Source: Aurantiochytrium sp. KH105 (taxonomy: Eukaryota > Sar > Bigyra > Thraustochytrida > Thraustochytriidae). From it: a DNA stretch of 64,000 nt. Of this stretch, positions 49,401-59,383 are shown one piece after another. The position numbers and the translations under genes are program-made. Positions within the stretch are counted from its first letter, which is position 1. Every line of letters starts with the position of its first letter. A model generated the notes under the pieces. It saw nothing but the letters and a program-made list of their open reading frames with translations. It did not search any database and had not been told where the DNA came from. The stretch covers positions 186,001 through 250,000 of the forward strand of contig BGKB01000026.1 in the NCBI GenBank assembly GCA_003116975.1, read 5' to 3'.

Positions 49401-52198
49401 AAGGTGCCGCTCATGTCTGTGAGCGAGCGCAATAGTGTGACGAGAGAAGCGAGTGCTTCATATTGCATCTCCTTGTTGATCTGATGATGGTGACGATCGG
49501 TTTCGAGAAGGTACACGCCCGGATCTGTGAGTTGGCAAAGAACCTCGACAAGGTGCTCAAACGTGCGCCAATTGACCACTACTGGATCGTTCTCAAAGTT
49601 GAGGAAAAGCTCGACGAGGTCACCCGGGTGCATCCCAACGAGAGAAATTACGTGCGTGAGGCACTCGCGACGGAGCTGAGGGGGTGTGAGCTTGTCGCGG
49701 AGTACGAAAAGGAGGAGCTTCTCGAGCACGAGGGCAAACTCGATTTTGAGTTGCTGTCGCATGTTCTTCCACAGCTCTGCGAGGACGGGCAGGGCCAAGT
49801 CGAGTCGCTTCATGTTGGACGCATTATAAGTGACAGCTTGAAAGGTAAACTTCCGCACCTGATAAGCAAAGACGTGGCTCGCAAAGAAGCCGTCCTCAGC
49901 AGGACCCACGCAGCCAAGAAACTCGCGAAGAAGCTGCATGTGAGCCACCTTGAGGTTGAGCTCGGCATTAAAGAGTCTGCCTTTGCGCAGCGGCGTCGTG
50001 AGCAGCATGGCGCTCGCTTGGCTCAGCCACACGAGCGCTGTCAAGGCATTTTCCTCTGTGGCAGTATTGAGCGCGAGAGGATTGCAAAGCTCTTCGTAAA
50101 TCTGGCGTGAAAAGCTGGCGTCCTCGATGGTGTGTTTTGCAAGGCGTCTGGATGCGGCTTCTGTGATTTCCATGGCGCGGCCTACGCCGCAGACGGAGTC
50201 AACCAAGGGCGTGACGACTTGAGACCGCACAAAGGCTTCGACGCTGCCGTCATCGTTCTCGCTTTGCATGGCACCTCCCTGTTCTCCTTCTTCTTTTCCT
50301 TCTTTTTCTCCATCTTTTCTGTTTCCGTCTGACTGGCTCGAAGGCGTCGGTGCGCCAGCTCGACGATGCGCGCGATCCACAATAATGTCAAAGACCATGG
50401 CAGGACATCGGAGCAAAAAGTTCATGTCTTCGAGCGTGACGCAACTGAGGCTCTCCAGAAGGGCGTCCACGGCGTCGCTAGACCCCTTGCCCGTTGACTC
50501 TCCCAAAGCCTCGGCGTGGTTGTTGTTACTACTGCCCGTGCTCGCGTGCCCACCGAGTCCCTTATCCCGTTCTTCAAGGGAACCGGCACTATCATCTCTT
50601 GGAGCGGGTACGTAGCGATGTGAGTGCGTCCGGCGATTCGGGGCCGTGGCCGTGTAGGTTTTCATGGAATGCATTCGAAAAAAGCAAGTGCAACGAGACA
50701 CGGCACGGAGTACAAAGTGCATGGCACACGGCGAAAGTCCGGTCTGGCTCTGCTCCACCACCGCGAGGACGACTTTGAGGGCTGCGGGAAAGATGATATC
50801 TACAGACAGCTCGATGGCATCAACAGCAGTCTTCAACATGAGCTCGGAAATGCCAACGCGCGGCCGGGGTTCCGATGATGATGCTATTTGAATTGCGCGC
50901 ACAGCCTGCTCGAGAGCTCGAAGTGCCACAACGATACTTGGAATATCAGAAGAGTAGCAAGCCACTAAGAGAGTTGAGAGCGCCACAACCTCGTGCTGCT
51001 CAAGGCCAGAGCTCAGTAAATCGTGGTGCGTCACCTCTGTGCGCCAGTTCGAAGTGTCAACCGATTCAGCTTCGCCTTGAGCTTGTTCGCCTTGGCCTTC
51101 AGTTTCTGGGGCCCGTGCCGTGTCGCGCTCGCTGTTGAAAGATGAAGAAGCGGACGCGCTTGCACCGTCCCGATCCTGAACTTTTTCTTCTTCCTCTGTA
51201 GATGGTGAGGGGGCTGGTGCCGTGTGCGCGCTCAGGGCAGGCCCCGCTGGAAGGAGGTTAATGGGGGAAGAGAGGTCGCGCGTGGCCTCGAAGTTTTGCA
51301 AGAGGTTGAGATGCGACGCGTCGCGCTTCAGGCATAGATAGCAAGCACCCGTCTTGGCACGACGATTGAGAAGCGCCGAGAATCCAAGCGGCGTCCGCTC
51401 CATGACGCCATAGTCCTCGGGCAAGAGCTCGCGGTGGTTAGGATGCACAACGCAAAGATCGACAATGGGAGCGCCTTCACCCCGGGAGACGCAGAGAAAG
51501 ATACGGCCAGAAGTCCCGAGACCCATGCTGAGATCGGCAATGAAGAGACCGCCCACGTAGGTGCCGACGATCTCAAAGCCGGGCGGGACGAACTCGTCTT
51601 TTCCCTCGTGGAAGATGACAAGGCCCGTGATGGGCCGCAGACCAGAGTCTCCACGGCCTCGCTTGAAGCACAAATGGAGGCCTTTGCCAGCGTTACCCTT
51701 GTTAAGGTCGGCAGCTTGGCTTTTGCCGACTTGAACGACGCGTTGGTAGCCAGAGGGGCACTTTTGGCCCTTGACGAGGATCTGCACGTCGACGATGGGG
51801 CCAAACTCCTCGGCCTCACGATCGGCCTCTGCAAAGTTGCGGCCCGAGCCATCGAGCGACATGGACTGAATGAGGAGCGACTTGCGCGACCCGCTCGTCA
51901 CGGACCGCTTCATGTAGGACATGCCCTCGCTGATGGACGCGCGCGGCGCTCTGCGCGTGAGGCGCATCGAGCCTCCGTTCGCGAGCGCGATCTCGTGCGA
52001 GGATATCGAGGCATCCTCGCTGCTTTCGTCAGAGGTGTGCGACGCCGAGCTGCTCGCCCTGAACAGTCTGTTGCTCGCAGGGTTCTTTTTCAGCGCTACC
52101 AGGTCGTCGTTCAAGCCGGCCACCACGCTGCTCAGCTCCCTGGCCTTGGCGGTCTCCGTCTGCGCCGCCGTCGCGCGGCCTTCTTCCGCGCCGCTCAT
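46448..52198 (-). CDS. Large Arf-GEF: MABP-like, HUS-like, Sec7, PH and acyl-CoA-binding domains
   Basis: A 1916-residue guanine-nucleotide exchange factor for Arf GTPases. An MABP-like beta-prism spans about 130-300 (VDVQILVKGQKCPSGYQ, then IVDLCVVHPNH). A helical region with a HUS-box-like LFLNFENDPVVVNW lies before Sec7. The Sec7 domain is at about 1015-1205, with FFLPGEGQQ giving the catalytic glutamate finger Glu1093, and MLNTDLHNPNV. A PH domain lies at about 1483-1595 (REGPLMKRSRNNKFRKYHFFL). A strongly acidic linker (about 1640-1710) leads to a C-terminal ACBP domain (about 1825-1910). Relative to classical ACBP, Phe5, Tyr28, Lys32 and Lys54 correspond to Phe1829, Tyr1852, Lys1856 and Lys1878 at identical spacing, and Tyr73 to Phe1897. 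Sec7 activity on Golgi or endosomal Arf is expected; acyl-CoA or lipid sensing is inferred. Confidence 0.9.
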   Translation of the reverse strand: MSGAEEGRATAAQTETAKARELSSVVAGLNDDLVALKKNPASNRLFRASSSASHTSDESSEDASISSHEIALANGGSMRLTRRAPRASISEGMSYMKRSVTSGSRKSLLIQSMSLDGSGRNFAEADREAEEFGPIVDVQILVKGQKCPSGYQRVVQVGKSQAADLNKGNAGKGLHLCFKRGRGDSGLRPITGLVIFHEGKDEFVPPGFEIVGTYVGGLFIADLSMGLGTSGRIFLCVSRGEGAPIVDLCVVHPNHRELLPEDYGVMERTPLGFSALLNRRAKTGACYLCLKRDASHLNLLQNFEATRDLSSPINLLPAGPALSAHTAPAPSPSTEEEEKVQDRDGASASASSSFNSERDTARAPETEGQGEQAQGEAESVDTSNWRTEVTHHDLLSSGLEQHEVVALSTLLVACYSSDIPSIVVALRALEQAVRAIQIASSSEPRPRVGISELMLKTAVDAIELSVDIIFPAALKVVLAVVEQSQTGLSPCAMHFVLRAVSRCTCFFRMHSMKTYTATAPNRRTHSHRYVPAPRDDSAGSLEERDKGLGGHASTGSSNNNHAEALGESTGKGSSDAVDALLESLSCVTLEDMNFLLRCPAMVFDIIVDRAHRRAGAPTPSSQSDGNRKDGEKEGKEEGEQGGAMQSENDDGSVEAFVRSQVVTPLVDSVCGVGRAMEITEAASRRLAKHTIEDASFSRQIYEELCNPLALNTATEENALTALVWLSQASAMLLTTPLRKGRLFNAELNLKVAHMQLLREFLGCVGPAEDGFFASHVFAYQVRKFTFQAVTYNASNMKRLDLALPVLAELWKNMRQQLKIEFALVLEKLLLFVLRDKLTPPQLRRECLTHVISLVGMHPGDLVELFLNFENDPVVVNWRTFEHLVEVLCQLTDPGVYLLETDRHHHQINKEMQYEALASLVTLLRSLTDMSGTFRLMETDEDMRRRGSQRLIQVPVEVSSQVPDSEALPKSGTAATAPTIGVRARQHDRRTAGRALEHAFQLSQKGKSAGKAIKHLKSIGFMDTTPAQIASFLHLYHKELGERNVGNYLGSRSDDDFMNPVRLAFVRALPFAGKSFEQCLRLYLEKGHFFLPGEGQQVEALMDAFAAWFVEQNPDEFSPEDQDMIMLLAFTTIMLNTDLHNPNVNKKKRMTQEQFLKQISLIENGDRISQEFGVRLYKSIHRKEIKFATDEEEKEVFGNPREKVIQSGPSPSARAQSGMTSSSSSSATSTASASIGGTSFSDRGSTDMSSSELSGEDPNVSVEGGGGGGSGAGAGADSASRTRAATEPTITRQRANALFQRKLAASVGTMQSLIAALSSQWRCYNSNVTSEAVKVMFEIVWVHFFSVVTKILENPKVFALAAVSHALDILGHCISISLFLGMEEERKAFAMLLAKVHYLYTNDNVGSSGNVGVVKGEHLKDKWYADVMSTSCASDNVIDVINEVHHLTASMKNMITERQSREELLAIQKRFDGHFSIVEPGRRFVREGPLMKRSRNNKFRKYHFFLFSDLLVYASHRTLKSSKFHAHQTLKLHTMQVRETASPRVFEVRHPRKSFVVQASTEQIRNEWIRDIKHEIDEIYREQLSAPSPSISAMEQADAMARDREEAARNGSMTKNRALPLGDTGSGDRAVGRAVDAMSEIEDENEESDDDSIHDPKAFECDEEDEDEEEGVDDEEEEELLEEDLEDEEELDVDLGDENSIRTRTLPIDGAVNADDGDHDEDGMQIVEDGGTLSSALGIHVRKLGDRMFKSDKHRSLRRLSASSSSERVLDPVDESAGDRPTMDDVQNASLDTKLEWLKSLAQSAGDPDPALLSLPSAALHQRFVVGLRFAKPILTSSHVRYIASDEQKLLMYGFFKQSTQGACSIGEPASDDWVSFSKFKVWQSLRNVPKEEAKRMFLSVLSQVAPGWSEGSAVVA

Positions 52199-54541
52199 GG
52201 CGCCCGCGATCTCCCGCCGCCGCGCCCCGCCGCGCCCTCGCAGCCCTCCTCCTCCTCCTCCTCGCGCCCAGCAAGAAGCTATACGCGCCGCCGAGCGCGC
52301 TCAGCTCGACCAGCTCGCGCTCCGCGACGATGATCCAATTTCAAACCGATTTTCAAACCCGGACCAGAGGACCAGATCAGAAGATCAGCCCCGCCCGGCC
52401 CAGTCCCGCCCGCCCGCTGCACCTGCCCGCGCTCGCGCGCCTGCCGCGCTCGCGTTCTCGCCCGCGCTCGCCGCGCTCGCGCTCGCCGCCCGGGCGGCGG
52501 CGGCCTCGCGTTCGGGGTCTGCCTGCCTGCCTGCCTGCGCGTCCGTCCGTCTGCTTTCTCTCTCTCTTTCTCTTCCCTGCCCGCCTCGCGTCCGTCGCGG
52601 CGCCGCCCGGCCTCGATCGCGCGCAATCGATCGGGCTCGCCCCGCTCCGGCCTCGCTCGCCGCCCCTGCGCGGCGCGGCCTCGGCGCGGCGCTCGCGGCG
52701 GGCGGGAGGAGCGGGGAGGAGCGGAGGGCCGAGGAGGAGTCGGGAGCAGATGAGATGGCTCGGGCGAGCCGAGTTGGGACGCGCGCCTTGGCGGACTTTT
52801 GCCTTGGCGGCCGTGCTTTTTGCTCGCTTTGATCGCGCGCTGCTGCCCTTGCTTGGCTTGCGGATCGCGTACGTGCGTACGCGCGTGCGTGCGGGCGTGT
52901 CTGCGAGCCGTGCGCAAGGCGTCGGAGGCGGGCGCGCTCGCGGGAGGTGGGGCGAGGTCTGCGCGCCGTGAAGACGTCCAGGCCGAGCTTGAGGTCGGGC
53001 TCTCGCGCGGCGAGAGGCCGAGGATGGATGGCTCGCGTACTTGCGCTTCTGCTGCCAACGCGGCTCTCTTGGGCGCCTTGCTGGACGGATACACACTCGC
53101 TCGCTCACTCACTGCAGGCTGCCTGGAGGGCTACCTGGCGGGCAGGCTGCTTGGCTGGCTTGGCGTCCGCCCGCCTGCGATCTGTGTGTTGCTTGCCTGC
53201 TCGAGGTCTTGCAGACTTGCGGTCTTGCAGTCTTGGTTGCGCACGCTCCGAGGCGGACCATTTGCCAACCTGAGAGCGCCCATGGTACGGCAAGAAGAAG
53301 AAAAAAAAAGGACACGAAAGAGTCGAGCAAACGCTGCCGCGACCGCCCGCGACCGTGCCATCTTTGCCACCGGGACTAGCGTAGCCTAGCGAGAGCTTTT
53401 GGCGCGCGAGAGTGGAAGAATTCGGCGAGCAACGACCTGAGCCGAGCGAGACGCTTCCGTTGATGGCAGAGTGCAATCTCGATACCATGCGATGAACCAT
53501 CAACAGGTCGCCACGGCAGTGCACCATGCCAAGTGCTACATTGGGTACGCGTAGACGCTCCCGGCGCGACGCGCTCCAGGCGGACCTTTGCTACCAGAGT
53601 GAGAGCTCCAACTCGACTCGTTCCAAGTATTCGTATCACCTCTCTGAACGGGCCGTGCCACATTTATTGTCCATCAGTCGACCAGGGCGGTCTTGCGCGT
53701 TTTAGTCATTGGCTCACTGGCACGTGCACGGCAGGTTCCACAGATGCATGTCACGAGTTGCGCCCAAGAGACGGTTGTCCAACACCAACACCGCGAGCGT
53801 TATTCACTTTAAAGATCGCTCTTTCTTTCTTTTAGAAAGACCTCTGCTTGATGTCACGTCGTTTTGGTTGCACGGTACCTCGCAAATGATTCCAATCTGT
53901 GCTGTGCTTGCTTCTGAGACTCGGGCGGATTGCTAAAAAGTATGCTCGACGCTAGTCAGTCGCAAAACGTGATATCAAACCTGGTCACGGGTGTCCTCGT
54001 AGGTTTGTTCGCCACGAGATGACGACTCAATAATTCATTTTCAGAAACTAGCACGCTCTTGGCTCAACATTCGTGAATTTTGCTTTCGATTAAATTTGAG
54101 CTCAGGACCGCGCTCATCATTCAGCAATGCCGTGAATTTTTTTACGCTTCCATCCAAGAAAGAAAGCGAGGATGAGAATCATACAATCACGAGAGGAAAG
54201 CAAAAGATTACTGTCAGGAGATTTGGCGCCCACGTAATCGAATTTGTGTGACAGAACCACCCTCTCTCCCATTTCCCTCCTCAAGACAGACAGTCCTTCA
54301 TCCTCATTGATATCAAAAGGGGTTGTCCAGCCCCCCAATTTCTTCATTTCTAGGGTGTATAGGCGGCCTCCAGCGCACCTCGCCGAGGGGATCATTGAGC
54401 GTGGCGGTGGCGGTGGCGGCGGCGCGTTCGCCACCCCAAACCGCAAGCGTAAGTGCCGCTCCGCGACCACAGCGAAGGTACTCGGCTTTGCGCCATCCAG
54501 TCGCATCCCCCGGGGAGTCCGCTGGTCCACGGGCAGGCATA
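52199..54541. promoter_or_regulatory. Divergent intergenic region between the Arf-GEF and MTHFR
   Basis: A 2.3-kb region holding both promoters. The Arf-GEF side (to about 53200) is very GC-rich with TGCC and GCGTAC repeats; from about 53800 the DNA is more AT-rich. ORFs of up to 277 codons are present but Arg/Ala/Pro-rich and unrecognisable. The MTHFR frame stays open to 54323 without an ATG, and a pyrimidine-rich stretch ending in TTTCTAG at 54353 could be a splice acceptor. Confidence 0.5.
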
Positions 54542-56353
54542 ATGACGTCGGGCTCGAGACTTATCGAGCGCATGAAGGCCCGGATCGCTGACGGGGAAGT
54601 CTTCCACTCGTTCGAGTATTTCCCGCCGGCCAAGGAGAGCGGGCGCAAGTCGCTGCAGGTGCGCGTAGACCGCATGGCAGACATGAGTCCTCTTTTTGTC
54701 GATGTGACGGCGCGCGCCGGAAATCTAGAGGACACGCTGCGACTTTGCAGCGACATCATCCGCTTTTGCGGCGTCGATGTCATGATGCACGTAACCAGCG
54801 CAGGGCTTGCGCGAGCAGACCTCGTTGACCTGCTGCAACGCGCCCTTGAGGCCGGCATTACCAATGTCCTTGCTCTCGGGGGCGACCCGGCGGGCAAGAC
54901 GCTTCGTCCGTCTGGTGATTTTGCGCATGCGCTCGACTTGGTCCGAGCAATTCGAGAAGATTTTGGAGACGCCTTTACAATCGCCGTCGGGTGCTACCCG
55001 GAGGGACTTGGTCCGCTATCATCGAACGAATCCTGGACAGAGAATCGAGCCCGACACATTGGCTATCTCAAGGAAAAGGTGCTGGCAGGCGCCGACTTTG
55101 CCATTACGCAGGCTGTCTTCGACGCAAGCCTCTTTGTAAATTTCGTGCGAGATTGCCATCAAGCTGGCGTGTCTGCTGACTTTCCTATTCTCCCGGGCAT
55201 TATGCCGATTCACAATTACAAGGGTCTCAAGTCGATCGTGAGTGATCTCAACGTGAGTCTTCCCGAACACTTTGAGAGCGCGCTGGCGCCAATTCAAAAC
55301 GATACAGGTGCTGTCCTGAGCAAGGGAATTGAACTGATTGGCGACTTGTGCGCGGAACTTCTCTCGAGCGATTTGACGGCGGGTCTTCACTTTTACACCT
55401 TTAACCTCGAGTACGCTGTGCGTCAACTTGTCGAAAAGCGTTTGGCGCTGGATGCCAAGCAAGTGCTACCGTGGAGGCAGTCGGCCAATCCGCGACGCCT
55501 TGAGGAGGATGTACGGCCCATTTTTTGGGCAAATCGCCCCAAGAGTTACCTGATGCGCACAGAGGGCTGGGACCAGTTCCCGAGTGGACGCTGGGGTAGC
55601 GGACAGCCCGGCGAGAATTTCGCCACGCTCCCCGATTCCGAGCCCATGTTTTCGCGGGAAACCTTTTTCCAGCGCCAAGACATTATGCGCAAAGCGTGGG
55701 GCGAGGCGCCACAGACGGAGCAAGAGATTTTCGAAGTGTTTGCTGGCTTTCTCGAAGGACGCGTTCCGTTTTTGCCCTGGTGTGAAGAAAGCCTGCATTT
55801 GGAGACGAGCCAGATTCGCGACAAGCTCGTTGCGCTCAATCGAGCTGGTTATCTGACAATTAACTCGCAGCCGAGGGTCAACGCTGCGCCCTCGTCCTCG
55901 CCCGACTTTGGTTGGGGTCCGGGTGGAGGTTATGTCTATCAAAAGGCATACATTGAGTTTTTCACAAGTCCGCGGCATTTGCGTCGACTCATGGACCTGC
56001 TAGAGTCTCCCGAGTTTTCGGGTCGTTCGCTCGTTTATCATGCCGTGGACCACCGCGGGAACACCTACTCAAACGACAAGCAGGCCAAGCCTTGCGCAGT
56101 GACTTGGGGCGTTTTCCCTGGAAAGGAGGTTATTCAGCCCACCGTCGTTGATCCCGACACCTTTTTGGTTTGGAAGGATGAGGCCTTTGGTCTCTGGGTG
56201 CGCGGTTGGGCCTCCATCTACGAGGAAGACTCTTCGTCATACAATCTCTTGTACGACATGCACGACGGCTACTTTCTTGTCAACATTGTTGACAATGACT
56301 TTATCGATGGTGACATCTTTGATCTTTTTGATCGCCTCGTAGCTGGCGTCTAG
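54542..56353 (+). CDS. MTHFR: Methylenetetrahydrofolate reductase (MTHFR)
   Basis: A 603-residue eukaryotic-type MTHFR, which reduces 5,10-methylene-THF to 5-methyl-THF with FAD as cofactor and so supplies methyl groups for methionine synthesis. The N-terminal catalytic barrel (about 1-295) shows FEYFPPAKE, the ALGGDPAG loop and FILPGIMPI-type core (here FPILPGIMPIHNYKG). A linker leads to the C-terminal regulatory domain (about 340-600), which binds S-adenosylmethionine in eukaryotes and carries VTWGVFPGKEVIQPTVVD. Length and both domains are complete. The frame is open for 73 codons upstream but only from a TTG; that stretch is Ser/Arg/Ala-rich with one acidic residue, like a mitochondrial presequence, so a non-ATG start or a spliced first exon is possible. 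Confidence 0.95.
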   Translation: MTSGSRLIERMKARIADGEVFHSFEYFPPAKESGRKSLQVRVDRMADMSPLFVDVTARAGNLEDTLRLCSDIIRFCGVDVMMHVTSAGLARADLVDLLQRALEAGITNVLALGGDPAGKTLRPSGDFAHALDLVRAIREDFGDAFTIAVGCYPEGLGPLSSNESWTENRARHIGYLKEKVLAGADFAITQAVFDASLFVNFVRDCHQAGVSADFPILPGIMPIHNYKGLKSIVSDLNVSLPEHFESALAPIQNDTGAVLSKGIELIGDLCAELLSSDLTAGLHFYTFNLEYAVRQLVEKRLALDAKQVLPWRQSANPRRLEEDVRPIFWANRPKSYLMRTEGWDQFPSGRWGSGQPGENFATLPDSEPMFSRETFFQRQDIMRKAWGEAPQTEQEIFEVFAGFLEGRVPFLPWCEESLHLETSQIRDKLVALNRAGYLTINSQPRVNAAPSSSPDFGWGPGGGYVYQKAYIEFFTSPRHLRRLMDLLESPEFSGRSLVYHAVDHRGNTYSNDKQAKPCAVTWGVFPGKEVIQPTVVDPDTFLVWKDEAFGLWVRGWASIYEEDSSSYNLLYDMHDGYFLVNIVDNDFIDGDIFDLFDRLVAGV

Positions 56354-57010
56354 CTAGACCTCCTGCAGCAAATACATTCCTAGCTTCTGTCTTCTTTTCC
56401 TTTCTTGTTTTGGGTTCCCTCGCGGCTACACAATGTCCCAAAGTCACATGTTGTCATCCGTTCATGCTGTCCATTGCAAGATCCACGATCATCTCCAATT
56501 CCGCCTGCTCTTGTCCTTTTTTGTCTCATTCCGGATCGACGATCATTCGCTCCCTTTCTTGTGCAAGGAGCGAAACCTCCGCGCTCTACATTCACGTGCA
56601 CTTGAGTCATCTCATCTCAGGAAGGAAGCAAGCTAAGCAAGCGTTCACCCGAGTTCACCACAAGAAAGAATGCTGCATGACGCGGCGCGGGCTCGAAGCA
56701 CTGCTGAACATAGAATGTGCGCGGCGCGGGGCCGGCCCCAAAGTGGACTCAGATCATGCATCAAACATGTGAACATGTATCATTTCTATCCGTTGAGGTG
56801 TGCGAATCTCAGGTCCGCATCATTTTCCGCTGAAGCATCACATACTTGGGTCCCGGTCCCTGGCACTTGCCGTCCTCGGAGGATCGCGTGCGCGCGCGCG
56901 AGGGGAGGGGGTTGCCAGATCCAAAGCAGGGACGCAAGCGGGCAGCCAGGCCGGCTGCGCACCACATTTGGCCGACCCGTGTGCTTCCTCGAGGCTCCGT
57001 CGACGACGCC
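56354..57010. other. Intergenic region between MTHFR and the ankyrin gene
   Basis: 657 bp between two genes on the same strand, holding the MTHFR 3' UTR and the next promoter. The ankyrin frame remains open upstream to 56846 but only from a TTG. No other feature is seen. Confidence 0.55.
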
Positions 57011-57736
57011 ATGGACGAACGCTTCACATCACAGCGCTCGCGCCAGGCGCCGCGACGAGCGACAGTATCCGGAGCTACGGTGGCAGCGTCGACCATGCAG
57101 ATGCCTGCAAAGCGAAACGCACCTCCAATTAAGCTCGTGACGAGCAGTGCTCGAGAAGAACTTCGGCAAGCACCTTTGACTACGACATCATATTCTTCTT
57201 CTTCTTCTTCTTCTTTATCGTCATCGCAATCGCATATTCATGACGCCTACGCGGTGTCAGAGCAGCAGCCGTCTCATATTCCTTATTATTCGGACGTCGA
57301 TACGAGCAGAATCGAAGCAGATGTGCATGATCCTTATTTAGCTCACTATGAGCATCAGCGAGAACACGGAGGTCACGAGGAGACTTATCATGGGTACGAG
57401 TATGATCAGACTCCCGGGAATCTCACCCATTATCAGCTCGAGGACTGGGCAAGCGCCTCGCAAGCTGATGTGCAAGGCAACGAGTCAAGCACAACGCACT
57501 ACTATGAGAACAACTCTTTTTACCCGGAGCAAAATGGGCATTACAGCGAGCAAGGTGGATATAATTCTGGTGCGGACATGAGTACGATCGACGATTCAAG
57601 ATCCGAGTCTCACGTATCGGAGGCAGCATTGGCAGCGTCCTCGCATGGAGCGTGGCAGTTCGCCAAGGCTAAACAAAGGTCACGTGCTCAGCATCGAGGG
57701 GGGCATTCCTATGCAGATGCTCAAGCTTTTCTTCGG

Positions 57737-57770
<34 letters not shown>

Positions 57771-58537
57771 ACAACAACAATAACAACAATATTGACGACG
57801 ACAGCGCAAGCGTTGCCACGCACGAAGCCTATGGATACGATGCATACAGTGTGGCATCCTCGTACTATGGCTCGCAAGGAGGTGAACTTGCTCATGGGTA
57901 CGATGCCGTGCCGTCGTCCTCTGCATCGGCATACGGGGGTGATTATTATGAGCACAAAATGGCAGAAAACGGGTATTCGGGGTACGAAAGTGCCACCGTT
58001 TACGCGCACACGCCATCGCACTTGGGATACTCGAGTCGCACGGACATGTCGAGCCGATCTGCGCCTCCGCCACCGTACTACAATGACCAGCATGGGTCTT
58101 CTATCCACAGCTCATACTACGATCAAGGGTATGCGGAGTACTACAGGCGGGAACAAGAGCGGCAGCGGCTCTTGCAAGCGCAACAGGAGGAAGCCTTGCA
58201 GTCATCAAGCGAAGTTCCGAACATTTTCAGTCTCACGCGACACAACAGGTACGATGACGTAGAGGCGCTCTTTGATGCAGGCATTGCAGTTGACACGCGG
58301 GACGCGCTAGGCAACACGGTACTTTGCATTGCGTGTCAGAACGGTCTCAAGCGTATTGCAAAGCTTGCGCTGCGTCGCGGCGCCAACATCAATGCGCAGA
58401 ACTACAGAGGCAACTCGCCCCTTCATTTTTGCTACATGTATCAGTATGGCGACACGCTCGGGGCCTATCTGTTATCAAAAGGCGCAGATCCAATGCTTGT
58501 CAACAGTGATGGGCAACGAAGTTACGAGCTCGAGTAG
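57011..58537 (+). CDS. Ankyrin-repeat protein with a low-complexity N-terminal region
   Basis: A 508-residue protein. The first 390 residues are rich in Ser, Tyr, His and Gln, with a poly-Ser run (about 62-75) and a Ser/Asn tract with some 11 Asn (about 244-260). A Glu/Arg/Gln-rich helix (about 375-400) precedes about three ankyrin repeats in the last 105 residues: an opening unit (FSLTRHNRYDDVEALFDAG), then DALGNTVLCIACQNG and YRGNSPLHFCYMYQYG, closing with YLLSKGADPML. This particular C-terminal ankyrin block (GNT-LxIACQNGxKRIAKxALRRGAxINAQN) is one I associate with a widespread protist family with no fixed function. It probably binds a protein partner; no catalytic domain is seen. Start is the first in-frame ATG. 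Confidence 0.87.
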
Positions 58538-59023
58538 ACAGAAAATTAAACGAAGACGAGGGCAGCATCAGCGCGTCTTCCTCTCCTTCGCTAGGCTACG
58601 TGTGGCTGGCATCAGATCTTGAGAGCGAGCGAAAGCAATATGTACAAGAAAAACGAAATGACACGAAGGAGCGACGAGGGTTTGGTCTCGGATGCTACTC
58701 TTTTCTAATATTAGTAAAGTGAGCTCCCTCTTTCGCTCAAAGTGATAAGCATTTTAGGACTCGGGTGAGTGGTAACTATTCTATTCAGTCAGGGAGGGTT
58801 TTGGTAGAGAACATGCCTCGGTTGAGTGCGTGGTGTTGAAATAACACCAGGTTGGTTTGGTTTTGAGATGCGCGCGCGCGGTGCCGAGATCTCGATCCAG
58901 TCCCGCGTTTTACGGGTGATCGATCATGTGAGAACAGGGACATTATAATCCGCTCGTGCGCTGTTTTGTTTTGTTGTTGTTTGTCTGTCGCGGCAGTCGT
59001 GCAGCCAGAAACACGAAAGGTGT
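58538..59023. other. Convergent 3' intergenic region
   Basis: 486 bp between the ankyrin gene and H2B stops. I see no gene; a short (GC)n run lies near 58870 and a T/G-rich stretch at 58965-58985. Confidence 0.55.
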
Positions 59024-59383
59024 TTAGCTGGTGAACTTGGTGACGGCCTTGGTGCCCTCCGAAACGGCGTGCTTGGCGAGCTCACCGGGAAGCACGAGGC
59101 GGACGGCGGTCTGGACCTCGCGCGAGGAGAGGGTGGCCTTGTCGTTGTACTTGCCGAGCTTGCCGGCCTCGGTGGCGAGGCGCTCGAAGACGTCGTTGAT
59201 GAAGGAGTTCATGATGCTCATGGACTTCTTGGAGATACCGGTGTCGGGGTGCACCTGCTTGAGCACCTTGTAAATGTACGAGGAGTAGGTCTCCGTGCGC
59301 TTCGAGCGCTTCTTCGACTTGTCGCCCGAGGCCTTGGTGGCCTTGGCCGCCTTCTTGCTCACGCCCTTGGATCCGCCGGCCAT
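59024..59383 (-). CDS. H2B: Histone H2B
   Basis: A 119-residue core histone. A short Lys/Ala-rich tail (about 1-30) is followed by the conserved histone fold ([61 protein letters not shown]) and the C-terminal helix ending in TKAVTKFTS. The lysine in the AVTKFTS end corresponds to the site that is ubiquitinated in yeast and animal H2B. It pairs with H2A in the nucleosome. The ATG at 59383 begins the normal tail; the open frame beyond it is Arg/Pro-rich noncoding sequence. It is divergent from H2A across 333 bp. Confidence 0.98.
   Translation of the reverse strand: MAGGSKGVSKKAAKATKASGDKSKKRSKRTETYSSYIYKVLKQVHPDTGISKKSMSIMNSFINDVFERLATEAGKLGKYNDKATLSSREVQTAVRLVLPGELAKHAVSEGTKAVTKFTS

Noticed and set aside
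54172..54233. Candidate first exon for MTHFR with a GTAATC donor
   Set aside because: Joining it to the acceptor at 54353 puts the reading frame out of phase with MTHFR.
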